From JASLDZ01 sp964244065 (lineage in GTDB: Bacteria > Pseudomonadota > Alphaproteobacteria > Caulobacterales > Caulobacteraceae), in the NCBI GenBank assembly GCA_964244065.1, contig CAXTHH010000004.1:62001-126000 (forward strand): DNA of 64,000 nucleotides. Direction: 5' to 3'. Position numbers and translations under genes: made by a program. Shown here piece by piece: positions 7,968-16,032 of the stretch. Under the pieces are notes generated by a model that ran no database searches, was not told where the DNA came from, and saw only the letters and a list, made by a program, of their open reading frames with translations. Position 1 is the first letter of the stretch. Each line of letters opens with the position of its first letter.

Positions 7968-9389
7968 GTGGCCGCCGCCCGGTCCTGGCTGGAGCGGCTG
8001 ACCCCGCCGGGCGGCCTGTCCGCGCGGCTGCTGCTGCTCACCGCGGCCTTCGTCATGACGGGCGCGCTGCTGATCATCGGCCCCTCCCTCGCCGCCTACG
8101 AGGAGGGCTGGCTCTCCGACCGGGTGCAGGCGGCCGAGCTGGCCTCGCTGGCGGTGGACGCCTCCCCCGCCGGCACCGTGTCCGACGCTCTGACCGGCGA
8201 GCTCCTCACCGGGGCGGGCGTGGTGAGCGTGTCGGTGCAATCGGGCGGCATCCGCCGGCTGCTGCTGGCCGCGCCGCGCACCATCCGCACGCCGGAGCTG
8301 GTGGACCTGCGCCGCCCCGACGCCGGCCGGGCGTTCGCCCCGCTGCGCACCCTGCTCGGCCGCGCGACCGCGCCCACCTATCTGCGCGTGATCGCCACCC
8401 CCCGCTTCCGCGGCGGCGAGTTCGTCGAGATCGTGGTGCCCGAGGCGCCGCTGCGGCGCGAGCTGGGCGGCTACCTCGGCCGCCTCCTGGCCACGGCCGT
8501 GTTCGTCTCCGCGCTGGCGGGCCTCCTGGTCTACCTGTCGCTCAACGCCTTCCTGGTGGCGCCCATGCAGCGGATCACCGCCGCCATGGAGCGCTTCCGC
8601 GCCCGGCCGGACGACCCCGCCTCGCGCATCGCCCCCAGCGGCCGTCGCGACGAGGTGGGGCGGGCCGAGGCCGAGCTCGCCCGCATGCAGGAGGACCTGG
8701 CGCAGGCGCTGCAGTCCCGCGCCCGCCTGGCCGCGCTCGGCGAGGCGGTGGCCAAGATCAACCACGACCTGCGCAACATGCTCACCAGCGCGCGCATGGC
8801 CTCCGACCGCCTCGCGGCCTCCGGCGACCCCGGCGTCGCCCAGTCCCTCCCCCGCCTGGAGCGCGCGCTCGACCGGGCCGCACGCCTGACGGAGGGCGTG
8901 CTGGCCTACGGCCGCTCTGAGGAGCCCGCGCCCGAGCCGCGCCTGCTCTCGCTCTGGCAGGCCGCCCGCGACGCGGCTGAGGACGCGGGCCTCGCCGAGG
9001 AGGGCGTGCGCCTGGAGCTGGACGCCACCGCCGACGTGCCCGTCAGCGCCGACCCCGACCAGCTCGACCGCATCCTGGTGAACCTGTTCCGCAACGCCCG
9101 CCAGGCGATCGCCGCCGCAGGCCGGACGACGGGGCACGTGCGCCTCTCCACCCGCCCCGAGGACGGCCACCTGCGGGTTGAGGTCGCCGACGACGGCCCC
9201 GGCGTGCCCGAGCGCGTCCTGCCCCGCCTGTTCCAGCCGTTCGGCGGCGCGGGGCCCGGAGGGACAGGGCTCGGCCTGGCGGTGGCCCGCGACCTGGCCC
9301 GGGGGCACGGGGGGGAGCTGGAGCTGCTGCGGACGGGGCCCGAGGGGACGGCCTTCGTGCTGATGCTGCCGGCGGGGTGGGGCGCTTGA
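7968..9389 (+). CDS. Membrane sensor histidine kinase
   Basis: A 473-residue two-component sensor kinase. Two transmembrane helices (roughly residues 20-42 and 165-185) flank a ~120-residue periplasmic sensor region. A HAMP-like linker follows, then a dimerisation/phosphoacceptor helix INHDLRNMLTSAR with the phosphorylated His, and a HATPase domain with N box NLFRNARQAI, G1 VADDGPGVP and G2 GGTGLGLAVA. GTG 7968 is 5 bp after the VTT gene. No response regulator is adjacent, so its partner is encoded elsewhere. Confidence 0.85.
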   Translation: MAAARSWLERLTPPGGLSARLLLLTAAFVMTGALLIIGPSLAAYEEGWLSDRVQAAELASLAVDASPAGTVSDALTGELLTGAGVVSVSVQSGGIRRLLLAAPRTIRTPELVDLRRPDAGRAFAPLRTLLGRATAPTYLRVIATPRFRGGEFVEIVVPEAPLRRELGGYLGRLLATAVFVSALAGLLVYLSLNAFLVAPMQRITAAMERFRARPDDPASRIAPSGRRDEVGRAEAELARMQEDLAQALQSRARLAALGEAVAKINHDLRNMLTSARMASDRLAASGDPGVAQSLPRLERALDRAARLTEGVLAYGRSEEPAPEPRLLSLWQAARDAAEDAGLAEEGVRLELDATADVPVSADPDQLDRILVNLFRNARQAIAAAGRTTGHVRLSTRPEDGHLRVEVADDGPGVPERVLPRLFQPFGGAGPGGTGLGLAVARDLARGHGGELELLRTGPEGTAFVLMLPAGWGA

Positions 9390-9436
9390 GCGTCTGGCGT
9401 CGGCGGCCCCCTCCGCGCTCACCGAACCAGCGCCCT

Positions 9437-11146
9437 TCAGTATCCCCGCGCCACACCCTCCCGCCGCGGGTCGGCCGCCCCCTCGAACCCGTCCGGCCGC
9501 TTCACGATCGCGTGCAGCCCCGACGCCTCGCCCGCGTCCGCCCGCACCGTCAGCCCCGCCGCGCGCAGCGCCGCAGCCACCTCGGGCGCCGCGCCCGCCT
9601 CCAGCGAGACCACGTCGCCGCGCGCCACCAGGTTGGGCAGCGCCACCGCCGCCTGCATGGGCAGGCCCCAGTCCACGAAGCCGACGATCGCCTTGGCCAC
9701 GTAGGCGATGATCGAATTGCCTCCCGGCGAGCCCACCGCGGCCACGAAGCGCCCGCGCCGGTCGAGGAGGATGGCCGGGCTCATCGACGAGCGCGGCCGC
9801 TTGCCCGCCGCCGGCGCGTTGGCCGGATGCGGCCCGACGCCCTGCCGCCCGCCCCAGCTGAAGTCCGTGAGCTGGTTGTTCAGGAAGAAGCCGTGCGTCA
9901 TGCGCCCGGAGCCGAACGGGCTCTCCACCGTGGTGGTCATGCTGACCACGTCGCCGAAGGCGTCGGCGATCACGAAGTGCGTCGTCCCGCCGGGCTCCGC
10001 CGTGCGGTCCGCGGCGGCGGCGGGCGCGCCCGGGGGCGTCCCCGGTTCCACCTTGGCCCCGCCGAGCGTGGCCACTAGCTTCGCCCGCCCCTCCAGGTAG
10101 TCGGGAGCGGTCATCCCGGCCACGGGCACGGAGACGAACGCCGGGTCGCCCACGTAGCGGTCGCGGTCGGCGTAGCCGAGCCGGCTCGCCTGCGCGAACA
10201 ACACCCAGGCCTGCGGGTCGGCCGGGCTCCGCGTGGCGATGTCGGTCCGCTCCAGCAGGCCCAGGATCTCCAGCACGCCCACGCCCCCGGCCGGCGGCGG
10301 CGGCGCGCACACCTGATACTGGCGATAGGGCCGGCACAGCGCCTCGCGCTTCACCGGCTTGTAGGCGGCGAGGTCGGCCTCGGTCAGCGCGCCGGCGATC
10401 CCCTCGCGTGTCCGGGCCACGAGGTCGCGGGCGATCTCGCCCCGCAGAAGCCCGGCCGAGCCCTCCCGCGCGATGCGCCGCACCGCGTCGGCGTACGCCG
10501 GGTTCTTGAGCAGGTCGCCCTGCCGGATCGTGGTCCCGTCCGCCTTGGTGAAGTAGCGCTGGGCGTCGGGCGTCTGCGCCTGCGGAAAGCGGCCGCCGGC
10601 CGCCGCCGCCAGCCGGCCGCCCACCACGAAGCCGTCGGCGGCGAGCCGCTCCGCATCGCCGAACAGCGACGCCCACGGCCGCCGCCCGTGCTCCCGCTGC
10701 ACCAGCTCCAGCATGGCGACCGCCCCGGGCGTCCCCGTGGAGCGACCGGAGAGCACCGCCTGCGCGAAGCCCAGCTCCTTGCCGTCCGGCCCCAGGAACA
10801 GGTCCGGCCCGGCGGCGGCGGGCGCGGTCTCCCGCCCGTCGTACACGGTCAGCTTGCCCGTGCGCCCGTCCAGCCACGTCATGAAGGCGCCGCCGCCCAG
10901 GCCCGAGCTCTGCGGCTCCACCAGCCCCAGCACCGCCTGCACGGCCACCGCCGCGTCCGCCGCGGTGCCGCCCGCGCGCAGCACCGCCACGCCCGCGTCC
11001 ACCGCCCGCGGATCGGCGGCCGCCACCATGGCGTGGGCGGTGCGGGCGCCGCCGGCCGGGGTCGCCCCGGAAGGCGCGACGCCCGCGGCCAGCGCCAGCA
11101 GCAGACCGCCCGCGAACGCGGCGCGGCGAGGAGACGTGAAGCTCAT
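9437..11146 (-). CDS. ggt: Gamma-glutamyltransferase (glutathione hydrolase)
   Basis: A 569-residue Ntn-hydrolase that cleaves gamma-glutamyl bonds of glutathione in the periplasm. It has an N-terminal signal peptide (FAGGLLLALAAGVAPSGATPAG), the large-subunit motif SSGLGGGAFM, and the autoprocessing site GGTTHFVIADAFGDVVSMT with the nucleophilic Thr that starts the small subunit. The C-terminal PGGNSIIAYVAKAIV segment is also typical. It is the last chromosomal protein gene before tRNA-Arg and ends convergent to the histidine kinase gene. Confidence 0.93.
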   Translation of the reverse strand: MSFTSPRRAAFAGGLLLALAAGVAPSGATPAGGARTAHAMVAAADPRAVDAGVAVLRAGGTAADAAVAVQAVLGLVEPQSSGLGGGAFMTWLDGRTGKLTVYDGRETAPAAAGPDLFLGPDGKELGFAQAVLSGRSTGTPGAVAMLELVQREHGRRPWASLFGDAERLAADGFVVGGRLAAAAGGRFPQAQTPDAQRYFTKADGTTIRQGDLLKNPAYADAVRRIAREGSAGLLRGEIARDLVARTREGIAGALTEADLAAYKPVKREALCRPYRQYQVCAPPPPAGGVGVLEILGLLERTDIATRSPADPQAWVLFAQASRLGYADRDRYVGDPAFVSVPVAGMTAPDYLEGRAKLVATLGGAKVEPGTPPGAPAAAADRTAEPGGTTHFVIADAFGDVVSMTTTVESPFGSGRMTHGFFLNNQLTDFSWGGRQGVGPHPANAPAAGKRPRSSMSPAILLDRRGRFVAAVGSPGGNSIIAYVAKAIVGFVDWGLPMQAAVALPNLVARGDVVSLEAGAAPEVAAALRAAGLTVRADAGEASGLHAIVKRPDGFEGAADPRREGVARGY

Positions 11147-11264
11147 GAACGATCCCGGCGCGAGGAGACGCCCCGCCTCTTAGCCGCCCGCCCCCCCTCC
11201 CCCAACCCCGCTTGCGCCCGCCCCGCCCCCGCGCTATCTGCCCCACCCGCCCGCAAGGCGGTGC

Positions 11265-11341
11265 GCGCCCGTAGCTCAGCTGGATAGAGCATCAGACTAC
11301 GAATCTGAGGGTCGGACGTTCGAATCGTTCCGGGCGCGCCA
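11265..11341 (+). tRNA. tRNA-Arg (anticodon ACG)
   Basis: A full cloverleaf of 77 nt: acceptor GCGCCCG paired with CGGGCGC, D arm with AGCTCAGCTGGATAGAGC, anticodon stem TCAGA/TCTGA with loop CTACGAA (anticodon ACG, 11299-11301), T arm GGACG-TTCGAAT-CGTTC, and encoded CCA. It is the ICE attachment target. The part from 11297 to the 3' end is duplicated at the far end of the element, so the 3' portion now present in this gene probably came from the ICE. Confidence 0.97.
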
Positions 11342-11342
11342 A
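11297..11342 (+). repeat. attL: 46-bp direct repeat overlapping the tRNA-Arg 3' half
   Basis: It begins in the anticodon loop (CTACGAATCTG...) and ends two bases into the element (...GCGCGCCAA). The second copy is at 63762-63807 with a single difference: A at 11323 versus G at 63788, in the T-loop. Confidence 0.93.
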
Positions 11343-11412
11343 TATCCCGAGCAAAAACAATAGCCTGAGATTCCCGCTTTTGCGGTGAGAGGGCGAAAAT
11401 GCCCGTAAACCG

Positions 11413-11437
11413 TTTTAAGACGGGGTTTAAGACGGGG
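11413..11437 (+). repeat. Tandem TTTTAAGACGGGG repeats near attL (probable arm-type sites)
   Basis: TTTTAAGACGGGG (11413-11425) is followed directly by TTTAAGACGGGG (11426-11437). The same tandem motif in the same orientation occurs near attR at 63605-63629. Location 70-100 bp inside each att core is what is expected of integrase or excisionase arm-binding sites. The 11343-11568 gap otherwise holds no gene that I can see. Confidence 0.6.
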
Positions 11438-11568
11438 TTGGGCCTTTCGGGAGCCCCGCAGCACGAGGCTGTGCGCCAGGTTTCGCCAGGGCGCTACGCC
11501 CGCGAAACGCCGAATCGCGTTGTAAAAGGAATGCGAACGCATTACTTCTCGCTTCGGAGATGACGCCC

Positions 11569-11865
11569 ATGATCCTCAGTTCCGTGACTGATCGCTACCA
11601 GACGACGATCCCGAAGGGTGTGCGCGATGCGCTGGGCATCCGCCGCGGCGACACCATCGCCTACGAATTGTCGGGCGACCAAGTGGTGCTGCGGCGCGGC
11701 GCAAAGGACGACGTGGACGATCCCGCCCTGCTGGCGTTCCTCGACCTCTTGGAGCGCGATATCGCCGCGCATCCTGCGCGCCTGCAGCCTGTTCCCGACG
11801 CCCTGGTCAGCCGCGCTCGTGAACTGGTCCGGGATGTCGAGATCGACCTCGACGCGGCGCTCTGA
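11569..11865 (+). CDS. prlF: Type II antitoxin PrlF (AbrB-fold)
   Basis: A 98-residue antitoxin. The N-terminal SpoVT/AbrB-like swapped-hairpin domain is visible in SVTDRYQTTIPKGVRDALGIRRGDTIAYEL. The acidic C-terminal part (LLAFLDLLERDIAAHPARLQP) resembles PrlF of Escherichia coli, which binds and neutralises the YhaV ribonuclease. ATG 11569 has GGAG nine bases upstream; an ATG at 11560 is the alternative. It lies 7 bp before yhaV and probably autoregulates the pair. It helps keep the ICE in the host. Confidence 0.85.
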   Translation: MILSSVTDRYQTTIPKGVRDALGIRRGDTIAYELSGDQVVLRRGAKDDVDDPALLAFLDLLERDIAAHPARLQPVPDALVSRARELVRDVEIDLDAAL

Positions 11866-11872
11866 GCCCGCG

Positions 11873-12355
11873 GTGAAGGTCGGAGACTGGGAGATCTACG
11901 CCCATCCGCTGTTCCTCGATCAGCTCGAAGCCCTGACGACGGCGGCCGATCGCGCCCGCCGCAAAGACGCCGCTACATATGTCGCGGGCCGTGACGCGAA
12001 GATGCTCGCTGCGGTGCTCAAACTGGCATTTGCCGACATCCCGGCCGATCCGGCGCACAAGCGATTCGAACAGGGAGAGACGCTGGGGGCCGAGCGCAAA
12101 CATTGGCGTCGGGCGAAGTTCTACCAGCAGTATCGCCTGTTTTTCCGCTTCAGCACCGCCGCCAAGGTGATCGTCCTCGCCTGGGTCAACAACGAGCAGA
12201 CCAAGCGCGCCTACGGCAGCCGCACCGACGCCTACGCCACATTCACCAAGATGCTGAAGAGCGGCGATCCACCGGACGATTGGGATGCACTCCTCGCGTC
12301 GGCGAAGGCGTCATCGGCCAGCGCGCGCCTCGCAGCCGTTCGACCGGAGGAGTGA
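11873..12355 (+). CDS. yhaV: Type II toxin YhaV (ribonuclease)
   Basis: A 160-residue protein from GTG 11873 that matches YhaV along its length: WEIYAHPLFLDQLEAL at the N-terminus, RRAKFYQQYRLFFRFS in the centre, IVLAWVNNEQTKRAYG, and the closing AYATFTKMLKSGDPPDDW. YhaV is a RelE-superfamily endoribonuclease inhibited by PrlF. The upstream antitoxin gene ends 7 bp before this start, so the two are one operon. This is the first gene pair inside attL. Confidence 0.88.
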   Translation: MKVGDWEIYAHPLFLDQLEALTTAADRARRKDAATYVAGRDAKMLAAVLKLAFADIPADPAHKRFEQGETLGAERKHWRRAKFYQQYRLFFRFSTAAKVIVLAWVNNEQTKRAYGSRTDAYATFTKMLKSGDPPDDWDALLASAKASSASARLAAVRPEE

Positions 12356-12440
12356 CCAACCCCCTTGCAGCGGGCGGGCGCCGCATTCGCTTTTCGGGGG
12401 CGTGACGGCCGGTGAGAGGCAGAGGGCTGCGGCTGTCGCC

Positions 12441-12488
12441 GTGACGGAGTGAGGGTCGAGAGAGAGGCTCCCGGCCGCCCGTCCGGAG
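12441..12488 (+). promoter_or_regulatory. Leader A, copy 1 (upstream of DUF932 gene)
   Basis: The block GAGGGTCGAGAGAGAGG... at 12451-12476 is identical (26 of 26) to 13835-13860 in front of parB. It is bracketed by a short stem, GACGG (12443-12447) with CCGTC (12479-12483), and lies 20 bp before the start codon. It may be a cis-acting RNA element or a shared operator. Confidence 0.6.
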
Positions 12489-12496
12489 ACCCCCCC

Positions 12497-13711
12497 ATGC
12501 TTCAGACCCTGCCTTCCCGCCGCGCTGATCCGGCGGGGTCCGCTTCGCCGGCCACCGGCGCCTACAAGGTCGACATCAGCCGCGGCGAGCGGATCGGCCG
12601 CGTCTCGTCCGAGTGGTTCTCGCGCCCGGACGACGAGCGCTACCTGTCCCTGACCGAGCTCCATGCCGCCGTGCGGGGCCGCGCCGAACGCGCCACCGCC
12701 CGCACCGTCGAGACCAGGGCGCTGCGCGTCGAGGCCAGCCGCGACGATGCCGAGCGCCTCGCGCTGATCGTGCCCGGCCAGGACGCGCCGGTGGCGCCGA
12801 CGCACTGGTCCTACGGACAGCTCTGCAGCCTGGTCGGCGCCCCGGCCAGCTACATGCGACAGCTGCCTGCCCCGCTCGCCGGCATCAACCTCCAGCACGG
12901 GCTGCTCTCGCACCGCGCCGAGCTGGTGAAGACGCTGGAAGCCGACGACGGCAGGGTCGAGCTGCGCGCCGTCACCGGCCCCGACTATGGCCGCATCTGG
13001 GATCACGAGCTGGTCGAGGCGGTGATGCGCATCGCCGGCGACGGCACGGGCGACACGCGCTGGAAGGTCCCGGGCCTGCTCGACTGGTCGACCATGACGC
13101 ACAACCCGTTCGTCGAGGTGACCAAGGACACCACCACCCTCTACGCCTCGGACCGCGATGTCTTCCTGTTCCTGGTCGACGACGCGCATCCGATCGAGGC
13201 GGGACGACTGCCGAACGGCGATCCCGACCTCTACTTCCGCGGCTTCTACTGCTGGAACAGCGAGGTGGGGTCGAAGACGCTCGGCATGGCGAGCTTCTAC
13301 CTCCGCGCCGTGTGCATGAACCGCAACATCTGGGGGGCGGAGGGCTTCGAAGAGATCAGCATCCGGCACTCGAAGTTCGCCGGCCACCGCTTCGCGCATC
13401 AGGCGGCGCCGGCCCTGCAGCGGTTCGCCACGTCGTCACCAGCCCCGTTCATGGCCGGCATCCGAGCCGCGCGCGAGGCGATCGTCGCGCGCAAGGACGA
13501 GGATCGCGAGACCTTCCTGCGCAAGCGCGGCTTCTCGCGTCCCGAGACCGAGAAGATCATCGCCACCGTGCTGGAGGAGGAAGGCCGCCCGCCCGAGTCG
13601 ATCTTCGACTTCGTGCAGGGGATCACCGCGCTCGCCCGCGACAAGCCGCACCAGGACGCCCGGCTTGAGCTGGAGGGCAAGGCCGCCAAGCTGCTCGCCA
13701 GCGTCGGATAG
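12497..13711 (+). CDS. DUF932 domain-containing protein
   Basis: A 404-residue protein (ATG 12497) of the DUF932/phage-plasmid-like family that accompanies many ICEs and plasmids. Typical segments are LRVEASRDDAERLALIV, WSYGQLCSLVGAPASYMRQLPAPLAG, RAVTGPDYGRIWDHELVEAV and YFRGFYCWNSEVGSKTLGMASFYLRAVCMNRNIWG. The molecular function is not established; family members are often found near anti-restriction or maintenance genes. It has its own leader A, and a terminator follows at 13725. Confidence 0.85.
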   Translation: MLQTLPSRRADPAGSASPATGAYKVDISRGERIGRVSSEWFSRPDDERYLSLTELHAAVRGRAERATARTVETRALRVEASRDDAERLALIVPGQDAPVAPTHWSYGQLCSLVGAPASYMRQLPAPLAGINLQHGLLSHRAELVKTLEADDGRVELRAVTGPDYGRIWDHELVEAVMRIAGDGTGDTRWKVPGLLDWSTMTHNPFVEVTKDTTTLYASDRDVFLFLVDDAHPIEAGRLPNGDPDLYFRGFYCWNSEVGSKTLGMASFYLRAVCMNRNIWGAEGFEEISIRHSKFAGHRFAHQAAPALQRFATSSPAPFMAGIRAAREAIVARKDEDRETFLRKRGFSRPETEKIIATVLEEEGRPPESIFDFVQGITALARDKPHQDARLELEGKAAKLLASVG

Positions 13712-13724
13712 CGACCGGGCCGGA

Positions 13725-13744
13725 AAGCCGCTTCTGCGGCTTTT
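13725..13744 (+). terminator. Intrinsic terminator after the DUF932 gene
   Basis: AAGCCGC (13725-13731) pairs with GCGGCTT (13736-13742) around TTCT, followed by T residues. It is 14 bp after the stop codon. Confidence 0.7.
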
Positions 13745-13824
13745 CGACTCCTCGGTTCTGCGTATCGCCGCATCGTCGGTTCTCCGGCTCGCCGCTTCCA
13801 GAGGAAGAGGTGGGCCGGAGCTTC

Positions 13825-13870
13825 GTGACGGGTTGAGGGTCGAGAGAGAGGCTCCCGGCCAGCCCGTCAC
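13825..13870 (+). promoter_or_regulatory. Leader A, copy 2 (upstream of parB)
   Basis: A perfect 8-bp stem GTGACGGG (13825-13832)/CCCGTCAC (13863-13870) encloses the same 26-bp block found before the DUF932 gene. It ends 11 bp before the parB GTG, so the folded form could affect ribosome access. Confidence 0.62.
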
Positions 13871-13881
13871 GGAGAACCACC

Positions 13882-15963
13882 GTGGCCAAGTCAGTCCAGA
13901 AGATCACCCTGTCGTCCTCGCGAGACATCCCGTTCGACAAGCTCCTGCTCTCCCAGTCCAACGTCCGCCACGTCAAGGCGGGCGTCTCCCTTGAGGAGCT
14001 CGCCGAGGACATCGCCCGGCGCGGCCTCCTCATGGGACTGAGTGTCCGCGCCGTCACCGACGAAGCCGGCGATGAGACCGGCATGTACGAGATTCCGGCC
14101 GGCGGCCGCCGCTACCGGGCGCTCGCACTGCTGGTGAAGCAGCGACGTCTCGCCAAGAACGCACCCGTCCCCTGCGTCGTACGGACCGACGGCCTCGCCG
14201 AGGAGGACAGCCTCGCCGAGAACATCCAACGCGCGCCGCTGCACCCGCTCGACCAGTTCCGGGCGTTCCTGGCCCTGCGCGAGAAGGGGCAGTCCGAGGA
14301 GGAGATCGCCGCCAACCAGTTCGTCTCGGTCGCGGTGGTGAAGCAGCGGCTCCGGCTGGCCTCGGTCTCGCCCAAGCTGCTCGACGTCTACGCCGAGGAC
14401 GGCATGACGCTCGACCAGCTGATGGCGTTCACCGTCAGCGGCGACCAGGAGCGGCAGGAGCAGGTGTTCGAGCGCCTGTGCGCCTCCTATGACAAGCAGC
14501 CCTATGTCATCAGGCGGATGCTGACCGAAGGCGCGGTCCGCGCGTCGGACAAGCGGGCGCAGTTCGTCGGCGTCGCCGCCTATGAGGAGGCCGGCGGCAC
14601 TGTCCTGAACGACCTGTTCCAGGGTGACGACGGCGGCTGGCTGCAGGACGTCGGGCTCGTCGACATGATGGTGGCGGAGCGGCTCAACGAAGCGGCGGTG
14701 ACGATCAGTGCGGAAGGTTGGAGGTGGGTCGAGGCCGCGCCCGACTTCGCCTACGGCCACAGCTACGGCCTGCGCCAGCTCCGCGGCGAGACCGTGCCAC
14801 TCACCGCCGAGGAGGAGGAGACGCTCGCGGCGCTCCAGCAGGAGGTCGACGACATCGAGGCGGCGTCGGCCGAGGCCGAGGAGCTGACCGACGAGCAGGA
14901 CCAACGAATGGCCGAGCTCGAGACGGCGATCGAGGCGCTGAACGCGCGGCCGGTCGTGTTCGACGCCGACGAGGTCGCCCGCGCCGGCGCGTTCGTCAGC
15001 ATCTCCGCCGATGGCTCGCTGCGCATCGAGCGCGGCTACGTGCGGCCGGAGGACGAGCTGCCGGTCGAGCCGGAGGCGGAGACCGGGACCGAGGAGCTTC
15101 CGGCCGACTCCGCCACGGCCGATGGCGAGGGCGACGAGCCCGCCTACGCCACCGCCGCCACGACGGAGCCGGAGGAGGACGAGGGGCTGCGGCCGATCAC
15201 GGACCGGCTGCTGACCGAGCTGACGGCCCACCGCACGCTGGCGCTCCGCCACGCGCTCGGCGGACGGCCCGACATCGCCTTCCTCGCCGCGCTGCACGCG
15301 CTCGCGCTGGGCGTGTTTTACACCTACCGCTCGGACACCTGCCTGGAACTTGATCTCAAGAGCGTCCGATTCGGAAGCCAGGCGCCTGGGCTCAACGACA
15401 CGCCACTCGCCCACGCGTTCGACGAGCGTCACCAGGCGTGGCGCTCAATGCTGCCCAAGGACACGGGTGAGCTCTGGGTGTCGCTGGAGGCGTTCGACGC
15501 CGACAGCCGCCACGCGCTGTTCGCCCACTGCGTGTCGCTCAGCGTCAACGCGGTGCACGAGGCCTGGAACCGTCGCCCGAAGGCGTTCGCACACGCCGAC
15601 CGGCTCGCCCAGGCGGTCGACCTCGACATGGCCGCGAGTTGGACGCCGACCGCGGCCAACTTCCTCGGCCGGGTCACCAAGGCGCGGATCCTGCAGGCGG
15701 TCGCCGAGGGCCGGGACCGGCGGGCGGCAGACCGCATCGAGCACCTGAAGAAGGTGGAGATGGCGACGGAGGCGGAGGCGCTGCTCTCCGGTTCCGACTG
15801 GCTGCCCGAACCTCTGCGCACGCCTGGCCGGATGATGGCCGCGACAACGGAGCCCGTCGAGGAAAAGGCGGCCGACGGCGGCGAACCGGCCGTGGTCGCC
15901 GCCGTCGCCAGGGTCGAGGATGAGGAGGTCGCGTTCGAGCCCCACGCGATCGCCGCCGAGTAG
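13882..15963 (+). CDS. ParB/RepB/Spo0J-family nuclease/partition protein
   Basis: A 693-residue protein starting at GTG 13882. The N-terminal ParB domain shows LLLSQSNVRHVKAGVSLEELAEDIARRGLL, then the CTP/DNA-binding motifs GGRRYRALALL and ENIQRAPLHPLDQFRAF, then an HTH (EEEIAANQFVSVAVVKQRLRLA). The rest is a long acidic linker (residues ~300-440) and a C-terminal helical domain. Members of this long ParB group are common on alphaproteobacterial ICEs and megaplasmids. Partition or anti-restriction roles are possible. It is separate from the parA gene at 24746, so it may not be that ATPase's partner. Confidence 0.85.
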   Translation: MAKSVQKITLSSSRDIPFDKLLLSQSNVRHVKAGVSLEELAEDIARRGLLMGLSVRAVTDEAGDETGMYEIPAGGRRYRALALLVKQRRLAKNAPVPCVVRTDGLAEEDSLAENIQRAPLHPLDQFRAFLALREKGQSEEEIAANQFVSVAVVKQRLRLASVSPKLLDVYAEDGMTLDQLMAFTVSGDQERQEQVFERLCASYDKQPYVIRRMLTEGAVRASDKRAQFVGVAAYEEAGGTVLNDLFQGDDGGWLQDVGLVDMMVAERLNEAAVTISAEGWRWVEAAPDFAYGHSYGLRQLRGETVPLTAEEEETLAALQQEVDDIEAASAEAEELTDEQDQRMAELETAIEALNARPVVFDADEVARAGAFVSISADGSLRIERGYVRPEDELPVEPEAETGTEELPADSATADGEGDEPAYATAATTEPEEDEGLRPITDRLLTELTAHRTLALRHALGGRPDIAFLAALHALALGVFYTYRSDTCLELDLKSVRFGSQAPGLNDTPLAHAFDERHQAWRSMLPKDTGELWVSLEAFDADSRHALFAHCVSLSVNAVHEAWNRRPKAFAHADRLAQAVDLDMAASWTPTAANFLGRVTKARILQAVAEGRDRRAADRIEHLKKVEMATEAEALLSGSDWLPEPLRTPGRMMAATTEPVEEKAADGGEPAVVAAVARVEDEEVAFEPHAIAAE

Positions 15964-15984
15964 CATCGCACCCGTGACCACCCT

Positions 15985-16018
15985 GGGGCTCGCCGGTGAC
16001 GGCGGGCCCCTTCTTCGT
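15985..16018 (+). terminator. Hairpin with T-rich tail after parB
   Basis: GGGGCTCGCC (15985-15994) pairs with GGCGGGCCCC (16001-16010), one G-T wobble, loop GGTGAC, followed by TTCTTCGTT. It lies 22 bp after the parB stop and before the Toprim gene. Confidence 0.65.
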
Positions 16019-16032
16019 TCAGGAGCGGATCG

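Noticed and set aside
7848..11246. A 1132-codon open frame on the minus strand spanning the histidine kinase and ggt genes
   Set aside because: It is low complexity (Gly/Arg/Ala-rich), overlaps two well-supported genes in other frames, and is typical of shadow frames in high-GC DNA.
11297..11542. Minus-strand open frame across tRNA-Arg and attL
   Set aside because: It is the familiar antisense translation of a tRNA 3' end and has no coding support.
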